Shown here: one piece after another, positions 1 to 10,500 of the stretch
How positions within the stretch are numbered: position 1 is the stretch's first letter
How the letters are laid out: each line of letters starts with the position of its first letter
Assembly (NCBI GenBank): GCA_011799875.1
Contig: CM022297.1
Location: 514,665,257 to 514,729,256 of the forward strand
DNA length: 64,000 bases
Reading direction: 5' to 3'
Origin: Thinopyrum elongatum
Lineage: Eukaryota; Streptophyta; Magnoliopsida; Poales; Poaceae
Program-made: the position numbers and the translations under genes
The notes under the pieces: generated by a model
What the model was told of the DNA's origin: nothing
Seen by the model: only the letters and a program-made list of their open reading frames with translations
The model's database searches: none

Positions 1-190
1 GCACCTGTGTGAAGTGCGCCATTACTAGTTCAAACTAGTAATGGCGCACCACAACCACGGTGCGCCACTACTAACAATTATATATATATATTTTTGCAAA
101 ACTAGTAATGGCGCACCCCTAACTGGTGCGCCATTAGTAACCAGGGTTACTAATGGCGCATTTTTAGGTGGTGCGCCATTAGTAACCTGA
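1..190. repeat. Left subterminal repeat array of the CACTA element
   Basis: Several direct and inverted copies of TAATGGCGCACC / GGTGCGCCATTA occur within 190 bp, some forming short palindromes. In En/Spm-type elements, subterminal arrays of this kind are binding sites for an element-encoded protein during transposition. That role is inferred here from position and family. Confidence 0.85.
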
Positions 191-654
191 GACCAGCTAG
201 ATATTTTGGACAGCCACCTACCACACTCACTTTCCCCACTTCATTCTCTCCACCTCCTCCTCCAAGCTTGTCTCGGCTGCCTCCTCCTCCTCACCTCATT
301 TGCACCGTAGATTCACCCAAATTAAGTGGTTAAATTACCTTTTTTTGATAGGTAAGTAAGGGGAAAGCTTTCTTTAATTATGTTGTAGATCTACTTTTTT
401 CTCCCTCCAACAACGTGCACATGCACTTTTTATGGCCTAGATCTACGTATGTTTGTGGTGTTGCATATGTTTGTGTTTGCAGGTACCGGTAATTGAAATG
501 CGATAGTTGCCAATATTTTGCCGGAATGTTGATTCATTTCCGTTTCGGCGAGAATTTGGCACTATGCATTCTTTTTGGTCCTATTTTTAGGCAAAGTCAT
601 GCCAAATTTTTTCGTGGTTCTAAAATATCATTTTGCTCTACCCCGCAGGCGACC
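191..654 (+). promoter_or_regulatory. Transposase leader with introns
   Basis: This is non-coding sequence between the subterminal repeats and the transposase start. It contains a plausible splice donor (GGTAAGTAAG near 351) and two acceptors, TTTGCAG ending at 481 and CCCCGCAG ending at 648. A pyrimidine-rich stretch at 240-300 resembles a 5' untranslated exon. The second acceptor lies seven bases before the ATG chosen for the transposase. Part of this region (about 520-617) is similar to 6806-6895 in front of the second gene. Confidence 0.5.
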
Positions 655-3600
655 ATGGTCCGCACGATGACCGAAGGCATCGTGAATAGGTTTTTGAGCT
701 CCGCGAAGGCCGAGATGCTTCAAAAGAACAAGACGGAGATAAGATGTCCGTGTCGAAGATGCAAGCTGAAGAGCCTTATTACGGACCCAGATTCCGGACA
801 GGTGCGGGACCACCTGCTCTTGCGTGGTTTCATGGATGGCTATCGGTGGCAAGGTGATGAACATGACTATGAAGTCGTCCATGGGGGCTGGGCAAGAAAT
901 GAGGAAGGGCAGCAAGACAACCGCGGCGGCGAGGGCGGGCGAGAAGACGAAGAATCTCCAGGACATGATCACGACGGTGATGCAGTACACAGTCATCATG
1001 TAGAAGATGCCGGACATGATGATGAGGAAGATCAAGACGAAGGGCATGATCATGAAGATGAAGATGCCGGAGCAGACGACGATGGACCATCGATGGGCTG
1101 GGTGCAGGACCCTCATATTCAAGAGCTGCTTCTCAAGCAGACGGATAACACAAGAGTTGCTGCCCGAGAGAAAGCCAAGCTGGATCAACTGGAGATAGAC
1201 GCGGTTACTCCATTGTATGAAGGATGCAGGCCCGAGGATACCCGCCTGAAAGTAATGCTCATGGCTCTGGAGATGAAGGTAAAACACAAAATGACCGACG
1301 CATGCTTCGACGAGAACATGTCATTCTGGCACGAACGTCTTCCCAACGGGAACAAGTGTTCGACCAGTTTCGAGGAGGTGAAGAGAATCATGTGTCCTCT
1401 GGATTTACCGCACGTGAAATACCATGTGTGCATGAACGATTGCATCATTTATCGGGACGAGCACGCGGAGTCTACCATATGTCCGGTGTGCGGCGTCACT
1501 CGATACAAGAAGAGGAAGAAAGCTCCTCGAAAAGTGGTGTGGTACTTTTCGATCACTCCTCGTCTGCAGCGGTATTTCACGGACCCTAAGGTAGCAAAGC
1601 TCCTGCGTTGGCACGCGGATAGGGAGGAGAAGAAGCGAGAAGATGACGGAAATAATCCGGAGATAAATAAAAAAGACAAGATGCTGAGTCACCCTAAGGA
1701 TGCGAGCCAGTGGCAAGCGTTGAACTTCGAATACCCAGATTTTGGGGACAATCCAAGGAACATCGTGCTGGGCGCGAGCACCGATGGAGTCAATCCGTTT
1801 GGCAGCCAGAGAAGCACACATAGCACCTGGCCTGTGTTTGTGTGGATGCATTACCTTCCCCCCTGGAAGTGCATGAAGAGGAAGTACATTCATATGAGTA
1901 TGCTAATTGAAGGGCCGAAACAACCAGGGAACGACATCAATCTGTATCTGGGGCTGTTGAAAGAGGAGCTAGACACGCTGTGGAAAACGCCAGCCAATAC
2001 ATGGGACGCCACAGAGAAAGAATATTTCCCTATGAGAGCCGCACTGCTCACGACGGTGCAAGACTATCTCGGTTACGGATATGTCGCGGGGCAGGTGGTC
2101 CACGGATTTCGTGCATGCGTCAGGTGCATGGATGACACAACATATCGCCAGCTAGATAGAGATCCCGGGTCTTCGAAAACCGTGTTCATGGGACATCGAA
2201 GGTGGCTTCGCGATGATGACTCATGGAGAAAACGCAAGGATCTGTTCGATGGTGAAACCGAACCCCAAAGACGCCCGCGTACGAGGAGCGGCGAGGAAAT
2301 AGACGAGCTGTTGAAAAATTGGAAAGAGTGCCCACCACCGGGAAAGAAGCGAAAGGCGCCAGAGCCGCTGCTGAAGGTATGGAAAACGAGGTCGGTTTTC
2401 TGGGACTTGCCGTACTGGAAGATCCTCCGTGTGCCTCACAGCCTTGATGTCATGCATATCACGAAGAACATGTGCGAGAGTCTGCTTGGTACCCTGCTCA
2501 ACATGCCAGAGAGGACCAAAGATGGGCCGAAAGCAAGGGCAGACTTGAAATCAATGGGCATCAGGGAGGAGCTTCACGCTAATGATGATGAGGCGACGGA
2601 CACGGAAAGTCGTCGCAAAGGTAAAAAGGCCAAGAAGATCGGAAATGACTGCCCTCCCGCGTGCTTCACTCTAATTCAGGAGGAGATCGAGCAGTTTTTC
2701 ACCTGCCTCGTAGGAGTAAAACTTCCTTATGGTTACGCGGGGAAGATAAGCAGATACCTAGACTCAGCGAAGCAGAAGTTCAGCGGGATGAAGTCTCACG
2801 ACTGTCACGTGCTGATGACGCAGATACTTCCAGTTGCAATCCGTGGGATCATGGATGCGTACGTCCGTGAAATGCTATTTGGCCTATGCAACTTTTTCGA
2901 CGTCATCTCTCAGAAGTCGGTTGGCGTGAGGCAACTCAGAAGGCTACAGGAAGAGATCGTGGTGATACTATGCGAGCTTGAGATGCACTTCCCGCCCGCA
3001 TTCTTTGATGTTATGGTGCATCTGCTGGTCCATATCGTGGAGGATATCATCCAACTCGGGCCGACGTTCCTGCACAGCATGATGCCGTTCGAAAGGATGA
3101 ATGGTGTCATCAAAGGATACATTCGCAACATGTCACGTCCAGAGGGAAGCATAGCCAGGGGCTTTCTGACCGAAGAGTGCATCTCCTACTGCACAAATTA
3201 TCTAGGCATCGAGAACCCCGTTGGTCTGCCCGTCAACAGGCACCTCGGCAGGCTCGCTGGATGGGGTCACCGCGATGGTCGTCGCGAAATGCATGTCGAC
3301 TTCGAGGGTCGACTCGCCGACTTTGAAAGAGCAAACCTAGTCGCGCTACAACACATAGACGTGGTCGATCCTTGGGTGGTAGAGCACAAAACCTTTATTG
3401 AGAAGACGTACAATGACCGAGGCCAACAGAGGACGAACGGAGATATAATCAAAGAGCACAACTCATGTTTCATGTGTTGGTTCAAGGAGAAGCTTCTGTC
3501 GTACCATTTACATGAGGATTCTTCCGCGGAAGAAAAACTCATATTCGCCTTGTCACAGGGCGCTGAGCACAACCTGATGACCTATGAGGCGTACGATATC

Positions 3601-4161
3601 AACGACTACACATTCTACACCGAGGACAAGGACATGAAGAGCGATAGTTATCAGAACTCCGGGGTAACGATGGAATCCTACACCGGTAATGACAAGGACA
3701 GATACTACGGAAGGATCGAGGAGATCTGGGAGCTGAGCTACGCTGGAGAGAAGGTCCCGATGTTCCGTGTCAGATGGGCCAAGAGCGTCCTAAAAGAAGA
3801 CCGGTATTTCACCACCATGGTTATACCCGAAGCCAAATCCAAGACCGCGGGCGCAAACGTCACCGCGAAAAATGAGCCATGGGTACTGGCTTCCCAAGTG
3901 GACCAATGCTTCTTCATTACCGACCCGTCAAAGCCCAGTCGTGTTGTCGTGAGGAGAGGCAAAAGGAAGATCATCGGAATGGATGGAGTCGCCAATGAGC
4001 AAGACTTCGACAAGTACGGCGACCCGAAGATGGAACATGACGACGACGATGAAGTGCCATACACCACAAGAAGAAGCAGGACCACCCTACCTAAAGGACG
4101 TCCGTTCAACAGAAGAACTCCATTTGCGAAAAAGAAGGGCAAGAAGATTGTGAAAAGATAG
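655..4161 (+). CDS. CACTA transposase, TNP2/TNPD type
   Basis: This protein should bind the element ends and catalyse cut-and-paste transposition in the nucleus. The ATG at 655 has an ideal ACCATGG context just after a splice acceptor, giving 1168 aa. The frame is open back to 493, but that part looks intronic. Visible domains in order are a transposase-associated N-terminus with a Cys cluster (C31, C33, C36), a His/Asp/Glu-rich low-complexity stretch (about 80-145), the Transposase_21 core (about 270-610), a DUF4218 region (about 723-850) and a DUF4216 region (about 1000-1095). Candidate catalytic acids are D377 in STDGVNPF, D427 in QPGNDIN and D598/E in the LDVMHITKNMCE block; these assignments rest on family knowledge, not alignment. 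The C-terminus is strongly basic (KKKGKKIVKR) and may act as a nuclear signal. No internal stop is present, which is unusual for a grass transposase copy. Confidence 0.93.
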   Translation: MVRTMTEGIVNRFLSSAKAEMLQKNKTEIRCPCRRCKLKSLITDPDSGQVRDHLLLRGFMDGYRWQGDEHDYEVVHGGWARNEEGQQDNRGGEGGREDEESPGHDHDGDAVHSHHVEDAGHDDEEDQDEGHDHEDEDAGADDDGPSMGWVQDPHIQELLLKQTDNTRVAAREKAKLDQLEIDAVTPLYEGCRPEDTRLKVMLMALEMKVKHKMTDACFDENMSFWHERLPNGNKCSTSFEEVKRIMCPLDLPHVKYHVCMNDCIIYRDEHAESTICPVCGVTRYKKRKKAPRKVVWYFSITPRLQRYFTDPKVAKLLRWHADREEKKREDDGNNPEINKKDKMLSHPKDASQWQALNFEYPDFGDNPRNIVLGASTDGVNPFGSQRSTHSTWPVFVWMHYLPPWKCMKRKYIHMSMLIEGPKQPGNDINLYLGLLKEELDTLWKTPANTWDATEKEYFPMRAALLTTVQDYLGYGYVAGQVVHGFRACVRCMDDTTYRQLDRDPGSSKTVFMGHRRWLRDDDSWRKRKDLFDGETEPQRRPRTRSGEEIDELLKNWKECPPPGKKRKAPEPLLKVWKTRSVFWDLPYWKILRVPHSLDVMHITKNMCESLLGTLLNMPERTKDGPKARADLKSMGIREELHANDDEATDTESRRKGKKAKKIGNDCPPACFTLIQEEIEQFFTCLVGVKLPYGYAGKISRYLDSAKQKFSGMKSHDCHVLMTQILPVAIRGIMDAYVREMLFGLCNFFDVISQKSVGVRQLRRLQEEIVVILCELEMHFPPAFFDVMVHLLVHIVEDIIQLGPTFLHSMMPFERMNGVIKGYIRNMSRPEGSIARGFLTEECISYCTNYLGIENPVGLPVNRHLGRLAGWGHRDGRREMHVDFEGRLADFERANLVALQHIDVVDPWVVEHKTFIEKTYNDRGQQRTNGDIIKEHNSCFMCWFKEKLLSYHLHEDSSAEEKLIFALSQGAEHNLMTYEAYDINDYTFYTEDKDMKSDSYQNSGVTMESYTGNDKDRYYGRIEEIWELSYAGEKVPMFRVRWAKSVLKEDRYFTTMVIPEAKSKTAGANVTAKNEPWVLASQVDQCFFITDPSKPSRVVVRRGKRKIIGMDGVANEQDFDKYGDPKMEHDDDDEVPYTTRRSRTTLPKGRPFNRRTPFAKKKGKKIVKR

Positions 4162-4850
4162 CTAGCTAAGATCGATTGTATTTAAATCGCAGTCTTCATT
4201 TCTCGATTGTATTTCGACATATGGAAATGGGCGGCACTTTTTGAATTCATGAATATTTTGAAATCTGATGATATTTTTTCATATTCATAAATGTTTTCTA
4301 AAAAATTATTAGATGCAACTAGAAATCCAAAAAAAAAATCAAATAACAAATTTGATGATATTTTTTCATATTCATATTTTTTCATAAATGTTTTGAAATC
4401 TGATGATATTTTTCCACATTCATAAATGTTTTCAAATTTGATCGTCATTTTCTAAAAAATTATTAGATGCACTAAAAATATAAAAAAATAGTTAGTAATG
4501 GCGCACCAGGGGAGGGTGCGCCATTGCTATGAAGGTATTTATGGCGCACCCGAATGAGGTGCGCCATTGATACACAAATTTTTATTTATATTTATTCTTG
4601 TATTTTATTTTTCAGTGTTCCTTTTCCTGCTTAAATTTCATGGGCATTTTTTGAATTCATGAATATTTTTTCAAATTTGATGATATTTTTTCATATTCAT
4701 AAATGTTTTACCAATTCACAAATGAATGCAACTAAAAACCCAAAAAAAAAAATTACTAATGGCGCACCGCTAGGTGGTGCGCCATTGCTATCCAAAAAAA
4801 AATGTTACTTATGGCGCACCGCTAGGTGGTGCGCCATTGCTATCCCTCCC
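4162..4850. repeat. Internal repeats, including misplaced CACTA subterminal motifs
   Basis: An AT-rich unit containing TTTTCATATTCATAAATGTTTT recurs three to four times (4270-4310, 4370-4440, 4655-4710). At 4495-4570 and 4755-4845 the subterminal motif ATGGCGCACC...GGTGCGCCATT reappears as short palindromes, far from either element end. This may mark the junction of an older nested or rearranged CACTA terminus. No gene is seen. Confidence 0.7.
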
Positions 4851-7117
4851 CCACTAAAATCCCCAATCCCCGATCCCCAATCTCACATCTCTCTCAGCCC
4901 CCCCACTGCGCGCCGCTGCCCCGACCCACTGCGCCGCCGCCCGCGCGCCCCCGCCGCCTCCCTCTCCCCATCCTCCCCTTCCTCCCCCTCCGACCTACTG
5001 CGCCGCCGCCCCTTCGTGCGCCGCCGCCCCCGCGCCCCCCGCCCGCCCCGCCGCCTCCCTTCCCCATCCTCCCCTTCCTCCCCCTCCGACCCCACCCCGA
5101 CGCGTCTCCGTCTCCACGCCGTCGAGCACCGAAGCAGGCCGGAGAAGTCCAGCACGAGCGTCTACGTCGTCTCCGTCGGATACGTCGACGAACCGGACCG
5201 GAGCCGAGCCGAGGAGCACCGCAAACCCGCCACCGAGCCCTTCTTCCACCTCGGATTCCGCCGCCTCTCCTTCAAGTCCAGCCGGCCTGCTGCTCCTAAT
5301 CCACCCCCGGGCCTTCGTGTGCCTCCACGGTGAGCTCCCCTCGCTTGAAGTGTTGTACTTTCAGACAACTGAAAATTCAGTGAAGTGTCACTAGGAGCAG
5401 TAGGAACTGTCAAAATTCAGTTACCTGTCACTAGGAGCTTTCAAAATTCTGTTTGCTGTACCATGTGCTGAAGGCCTGATTGAACCTTTTGTTGGTCTAG
5501 AAAACCTGACACAAGGTAGGGTGCTGACCCATGGACTCTGTTTGTCAATGTAGACTCTGTTTGTAGAAAGTTTGTGCTCTGTTAAGCAGAGCAGTGTGTG
5601 AGTAGGACCCACATCATTCTTTTAGTATGCAGCTAGCACAATTGTTCAGAGACTACTGTTTTTGCAAGAGATTGCACTAGTCACTTGTCTAAGCCAATAA
5701 CCCTAGAATTTGCCAAACACAGCTTTATCTTCTTGAGTCACTAGATTGTCGGGTTAGTCTAGTCATTCAGTTAAAATTACACTAACTGTGCTATGAAACA
5801 GATTTGAGTAGGTCTGTTTCCTTCATTGTGCTACATCGATCTGGGGGCTTCATACAGTTTGAGGACTTCACAGTGGATGTCAAATTGCAGGAGCCACTCT
5901 AATTGTAGGGATGTATGACTCTTATTTTAGTGTAGGAAGAAACTCTGTTCACTTTACTATGCTGGAAGAAACTCTGTTCTCAGTTGTGCTCTTCTGCTAT
6001 GCTATGCATGAGTGGCATCTTGAGCCAAGGGCTGGTCGCAGGTTGTAGTGCATTTTCTTATGTTCACTTTAGCCTGGTGCATTTTTGTGCGCAATATACG
6101 TTCATCAATCTGGCCTGCAAGTGTAATCTGCTTGTTTGAATTGCTCACAGCTTAGTATCTTCATCAATTTGTACTTCTATTCAACCGTTTACAGTTTCTT
6201 CAGTTTATAATAACACTTGATGATTCCTGGACGACAGCAAACTTGCAGTCTACTTTGCCGCGATGTTTCTTGCCTTGCTTTTGGCCACAAGGTTAAGGTG
6301 TCGGCTTAAAAACATCATAGTTTCCAAAGCAGTACATGAGACGAACTAATTAACACATAAAACATAAATCATTTTGTGAAACAAGAAACTCATTTTATGA
6401 GAAGAGGTAATTAAAACATTACACACAAAACCAAGATCATTCTGCAAACCAACTCCAAGATCATTACACACAAAATTACACTAACTGTGCTAACAATTTT
6501 CAGTAGTAGAACAATTATGATCTGTTGATAATGTACTCCAGAACTGTGAATACTAAATGAAACTTTGAGGAGGTCATCTTTAATCTGAATAATAATCTTT
6601 ACAGGGAAGCTGTAGTACCATATGAATGCACAAGATGTATGTCATACTCAGCATGGATGTTTTACTGCCATTATCTTTGTTTGCAAATGTTTCCGTAAAC
6701 ATGATACTCCTCGAATTCAGTTAAACTACTGCCCAGAAAATGATTTTGCCTTGTCCACCTGGGATAATGATTTTGCCTTGTCCACCTGAGAGGCCCTTGA
6801 GTTTGCCGGAATGTCGATTAACTTCCGTTCCGGCAAATTCGGGTACTCCATATGTCCTATTTTCAGCAAAGGTCATGCTGAAATTTTCCGTGAATTTTAG
6901 CATGACTTTGCTAAAAATAGGACATATGGGGTACTTGCGACTAATGCATGGGCCGGGGTATCTTAGTACTTAATTAAGTAGGATCAACTGCCTCTTGTGT
7001 TATACATATAGAAGTGTGATATCAACTCATAGTTATTACTAATGTCAGTTGCTCGTCATCGATAAACCCTAATCTGGTAGGATGACCTACTAAAAAAGCC
7101 CATACCACATATTCTTT
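4851..7117 (+). other. GC-rich leader exon and long intron-like stretch before the second CACTA gene
   Basis: Positions 4851-5330 are very C-rich with many Pro/Arg/Ser codons in several frames and end at a donor-like GGTGAGCTCC. The rest to about 7117 is AT-richer with no credible coding signal. The arrangement resembles a 5' untranslated or captured first exon followed by a long intron. A 475-bp frame here could encode a low-complexity Pro/Arg-rich peptide, but nothing supports a real protein. A 23-bp unit (AATGATTTTGCCTTGTCC...) is duplicated at about 6738-6789. Confidence 0.4.
6843..6935. repeat. Imperfect inverted repeat with 42-nt arms
   Basis: The left arm GTACTCCATATGTCCTATTT... pairs with the right arm ending AGGACATATGGGGTAC. 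Only a few mismatches occur over about 42 nt, with a short loop. The left arm and the 40 bp before it resemble 520-617, upstream of the transposase. The palindrome therefore probably arose by inverted duplication of that shared leader sequence. Confidence 0.8.
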
Positions 7118-7300
7118 TAGGGTGCCTCGTCATCGATAAACCCTAAATGATGAAAACTTAGGCTTTTAGGGTGCCTCGGTGTCGATAAAAACCTAAATGA
7201 TGAAAGCTTAGGCTTTTAGGGTGCCTCGGCGTCGACAAACCCTAAATGATAAAAGCTTAGCTTTTAGGATGCCTCGGTGTCGACAAACCCTAAATGAGGA
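7053..7300 (+). repeat. 49-bp tandem repeat containing CCCTAAA
   Basis: The unit carries TTAGGGTGCCTCG, then a CGATAAACCCTAAATGATG part and TTAGGCTT. Copies begin at 7121, 7170, 7220 and 7268 (spacing 49, 50 and 48 bp), with a partial copy near 7053. The telomere-like CCCTAAA words are incidental to the unit. Confidence 0.85.
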
Positions 7301-7325
7301 GACAAGAAGAAGGGGGTTAGGAAGG

Positions 7326-7505
7326 GACTTGGACCTTAGGAACAACACACTAACAGGTTCCATCCCAAAACACCTAGGCAATATCACAAACATCTCTCAA
7401 TTGTTCCTTGACAATAACCAACTTTTTGGCGACATTCCTCGAGAATTAGGTTATTTGGTCAACTTAGAGATCTTGTTCCTTGACAATAACCAACTTTTTG
7501 ACCAA
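7326..7505 (+). pseudogene. Captured leucine-rich-repeat gene fragment
   Basis: In the frame beginning at 7326 this stretch reads as plant extracellular LRRs: LDLRNNTLTGSIPKHLGN, then a repeat with LFLDNNQLFGDIPRELG, then LEILFLDNNQLF. The consensus LxxLxLxxNxLxGxIPxxLG is clear. A 28-bp word is repeated exactly 72 bp apart (7401 and 7473), equal to one 24-aa LRR. The frame is not that of the following ATG at 7531 and no kinase or signal peptide is present. It is best read as a piece of an LRR receptor-like gene picked up by the CACTA element. It now lies in the leader of the second gene. Confidence 0.8.
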
Positions 7506-7530
7506 ACTTTTTTCCTATTTAGAGCGAAAC

Positions 7531-10500
7531 ATGGCCCACAACGATGTGGCCGGCGGTTCGGGCGGCAAGGCATTCTGGGAGCTGTCCCAAGAGATGGAGG
7601 AAGAACCTCAGCGCTATGAGGACGCCGCGGAAGACACCGATCCTGACTACACAACCCCTAGTGGCGTCGGGGATGATACCACTGATGGTGCCGTTGAGGA
7701 TGCCACCACTGATGATGGCAGCGCACGCACAGATGGCAGCCAACCGAAGAGGCAACGGAAGGACCGGCGCCCGAACGTGCTCGGCACCGTCAAGGAGGAA
7801 TTTACTGAAGTGTCCTCCGAGGGGCGTCCAACGGCGCCCAAAGAATTAGTCAAGGGGTACGCGGGACAGCTTGGGTGCATTCTCCGGAGCACCGTCTCGA
7901 TCAACACCGAGAACCTAAGGCATCATGACCGAGGGAATTTGCGCAACCTCCTCTTCATGAAGCTGCATGAACAATACAAGTTCCCCGGTGACTTTGCAAA
8001 CACACGCCTCTCAGGGAATAAAGTGAACAGTGCCGCCCTCATGAAGATGAGCACGGCCCTGGCTACTTGGAGAGGCGCGGTGAAGAGAATGATTGACAAA
8101 GGTGATAGTTATGAGAAGATCAAGGAGAAAAATCCTTCGATCAGCGAAGCTGACTACCTGGAGTTCAAGATCAAGTGCGAGAGCACCGCATCCGAGGAAT
8201 CAAGTCGGTGGGGGAAAGATATGCGGGACTTGAACTTAGGACAGCACACACTCGGTCCCGGCGGTTACAGAGTGGCGGAACCTATATGGGACAAGGAGGA
8301 CGCGGAGCATGCCGAGCAAGGCCTACCGCCCCGCTTCGATAAATACCGTGAGAAGCAGACCAGGAACTATGTCAGGGCCCGGTACAAGATTGACCCGGTA
8401 ACCAAGGAGCTTACCACGGATCCGAAGACCAAGGCGCTTGAGCTTGTTCTGGTAAGGAATACACCCCCGCGTAATTAGCTCCATATGGTTGCATTCTAAT
8501 TAATGAAGCCAAATTTCTAAATGGTTCATGTTCCTTCCGCAGGAAACTGAAAGCAGTAGCGCGGGGTCGTCTAAGAGCTCCCCTTTCGACACCCCTTTAA
8601 ATAGGGCGTTGAACGTAATGAAAAACAAGGATAAGCTCAGTAAGCCGTCGTCAGCTGGTCGTGTGGCCGGCAAAGGCTTGTCCACGAAATGGTCGGAATA
8701 CTATACCGCTGGGCGAAAGGAGAGAAAGACGGCCAGCTCGGAAAGCCAGGAGCGCGAGGTTCAACAACTCAAGGCACAAGTGGCGCGGATTCCGGAGATG
8801 GTCGAAGAGCAAGTGCGAGACCAACTGGGAGCGACGATCACCGCCATTATGCCTACCTTGGTTTCTGGGCTGCAGGCGTGGATTGCGGGCGGCCAACAGG
8901 GGCTGCCCCCGATTCCCAGCTTCATGGGCAGCAACTCGCGCAACGCGCCGGCGGCGCCATTGGTGTCCCCGGCGGAGGCGGCATTGGTGTCTCCCGCGGC
9001 GGCGCCGGCATTGCAGCTTAATGCACCCGGGTGTGGGAAGAATACGCCGGCCGGCACCTCGGCAGCAAGCGGCCCCTCCGTCAATTGCACACCCGCCGTT
9101 GGCGGTGCCTCGACATTAGCCGAGCTCGACGCCATCACGGTAACTAATTAAGCCTCTCGGCCGATGACTTCATCTCCTTGCCTTTGACTGGGCATCCCTG
9201 ACGCCCTACATGTTTTCGCAGGGCGCCACCGACGTTCCATGCACTCTCCTACACTTCGTGGACGGCGAGTTGATTGATGTCGCCAAGGCCAGAATCGTTC
9301 AACCGGGCAACCGCCTGTTCCACGGTAATCCGATGCCACCCAATGTGTATAGGGTTCAACTGGATCGGGTGCTGCGGGGCTGCGACGACTTGTTACCTCC
9401 GTTTCGACCCCCTGGGGCCAACGAAGATGATGTGATGACCCTCAGCGCCTGCTTAAGCTGGCCCCTGCTTTGGCCGAAGAGCCAGATTCGTTTGGGGGAG
9501 GGGGACACCACTCCACAGACAACACCGCCAGTCGTGCCGGCGCCAAGCCATGGCAAGACCGCCGCAACGCTACCGGACATGCCGGACATGCATATGGCAC
9601 AGGATCCGGACATGCATATGGCACAGGATCCGGACGACGACGACGACGACGGTACATTTACCAACGTCGATAAGTACTTCAACGAACATGGGTACGGTGA
9701 CGAATTCTTGGGGCCTCCTTCTCAAGAACCCAACCCTGCAAAAGACGATCTAGCTGGTACCGCGGAGAAACCCAATTGCAACAGGCGTCGTCTGGCGTTC
9801 AGTTCTCAGGAGACGCCTCCAGCTGCCGCCTTCACCGAGCCTCAGATAGCCGAGGTGCGAAATATTATCAGCCCCAACACACTCAAGAAGGCGGTCTCTG
9901 AGCAGAACTCGATCCCATTACAGCAGAAGAAGAAGGGACGGAAAAGAAAGAGTAACAAGGGTGCGAGCCAGCCGGCACCGAGTACGATCCATGCTCAGGA
10001 CGGGCCACCTTCACCTAAGGATATCTCGAGGAGGGTGCATGTGGCGGGTAGGCCGATGCTACCGACTAATCTGCTCAATGCTGCAACCGGTGCTATGCGG
10101 AGTCTGCATGACCGTGTTCTTTCTTTGGAGAAGCGGCATCTCCGAGAGAATGATGTGGCATACCCGGTTTTCGTGGCCAAGGTGCTAGAGGGCAAGGTCT
10201 TTGTCGATAGCGCCATCGGGGGTATGATCGTCCTGCGGTTTGATGACATCTTCGCTATGTTTAACCTTCATCCGCTGCACTACACCTTCGTTCGGCTATT
10301 TTCGCTGAGTATGGAGATGCGGATCATTAGAGACAAGACCCCGGACATCGTGATAGTCGACCCCTTCTACATGCGTGCCAAGATCTTGGGCAGCGCTGGG
10401 GACCGACAAGTCGCGAGTTCATACCTCGAAGGCGTCATTCTGGCAAACCCAGATAAGGATAACTTCCTCGTGCCTTACTTTCCCGAGTAAGTCATCCCCT

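Noticed and set aside
493..654. N-terminal 54-residue extension of the transposase frame
   Set aside because: It overlaps two splice acceptors and sequence repeated at 6806-6895 before another gene. The ATG at 655 has a much better context.
628..1287. Long minus-strand open frame opposite the transposase
   Set aside because: It is a mirror of the transposase codons with no domain of its own.
4659..5333. 224-codon Pro/Arg/Ser-rich frame
   Set aside because: Very high C content leaves several frames open at once. There is no domain, and it looks like a leader exon.
7118..7300. Interstitial telomere repeats
   Set aside because: CCCTAAA occurs once per 49-bp unit rather than in tandem heptamers.
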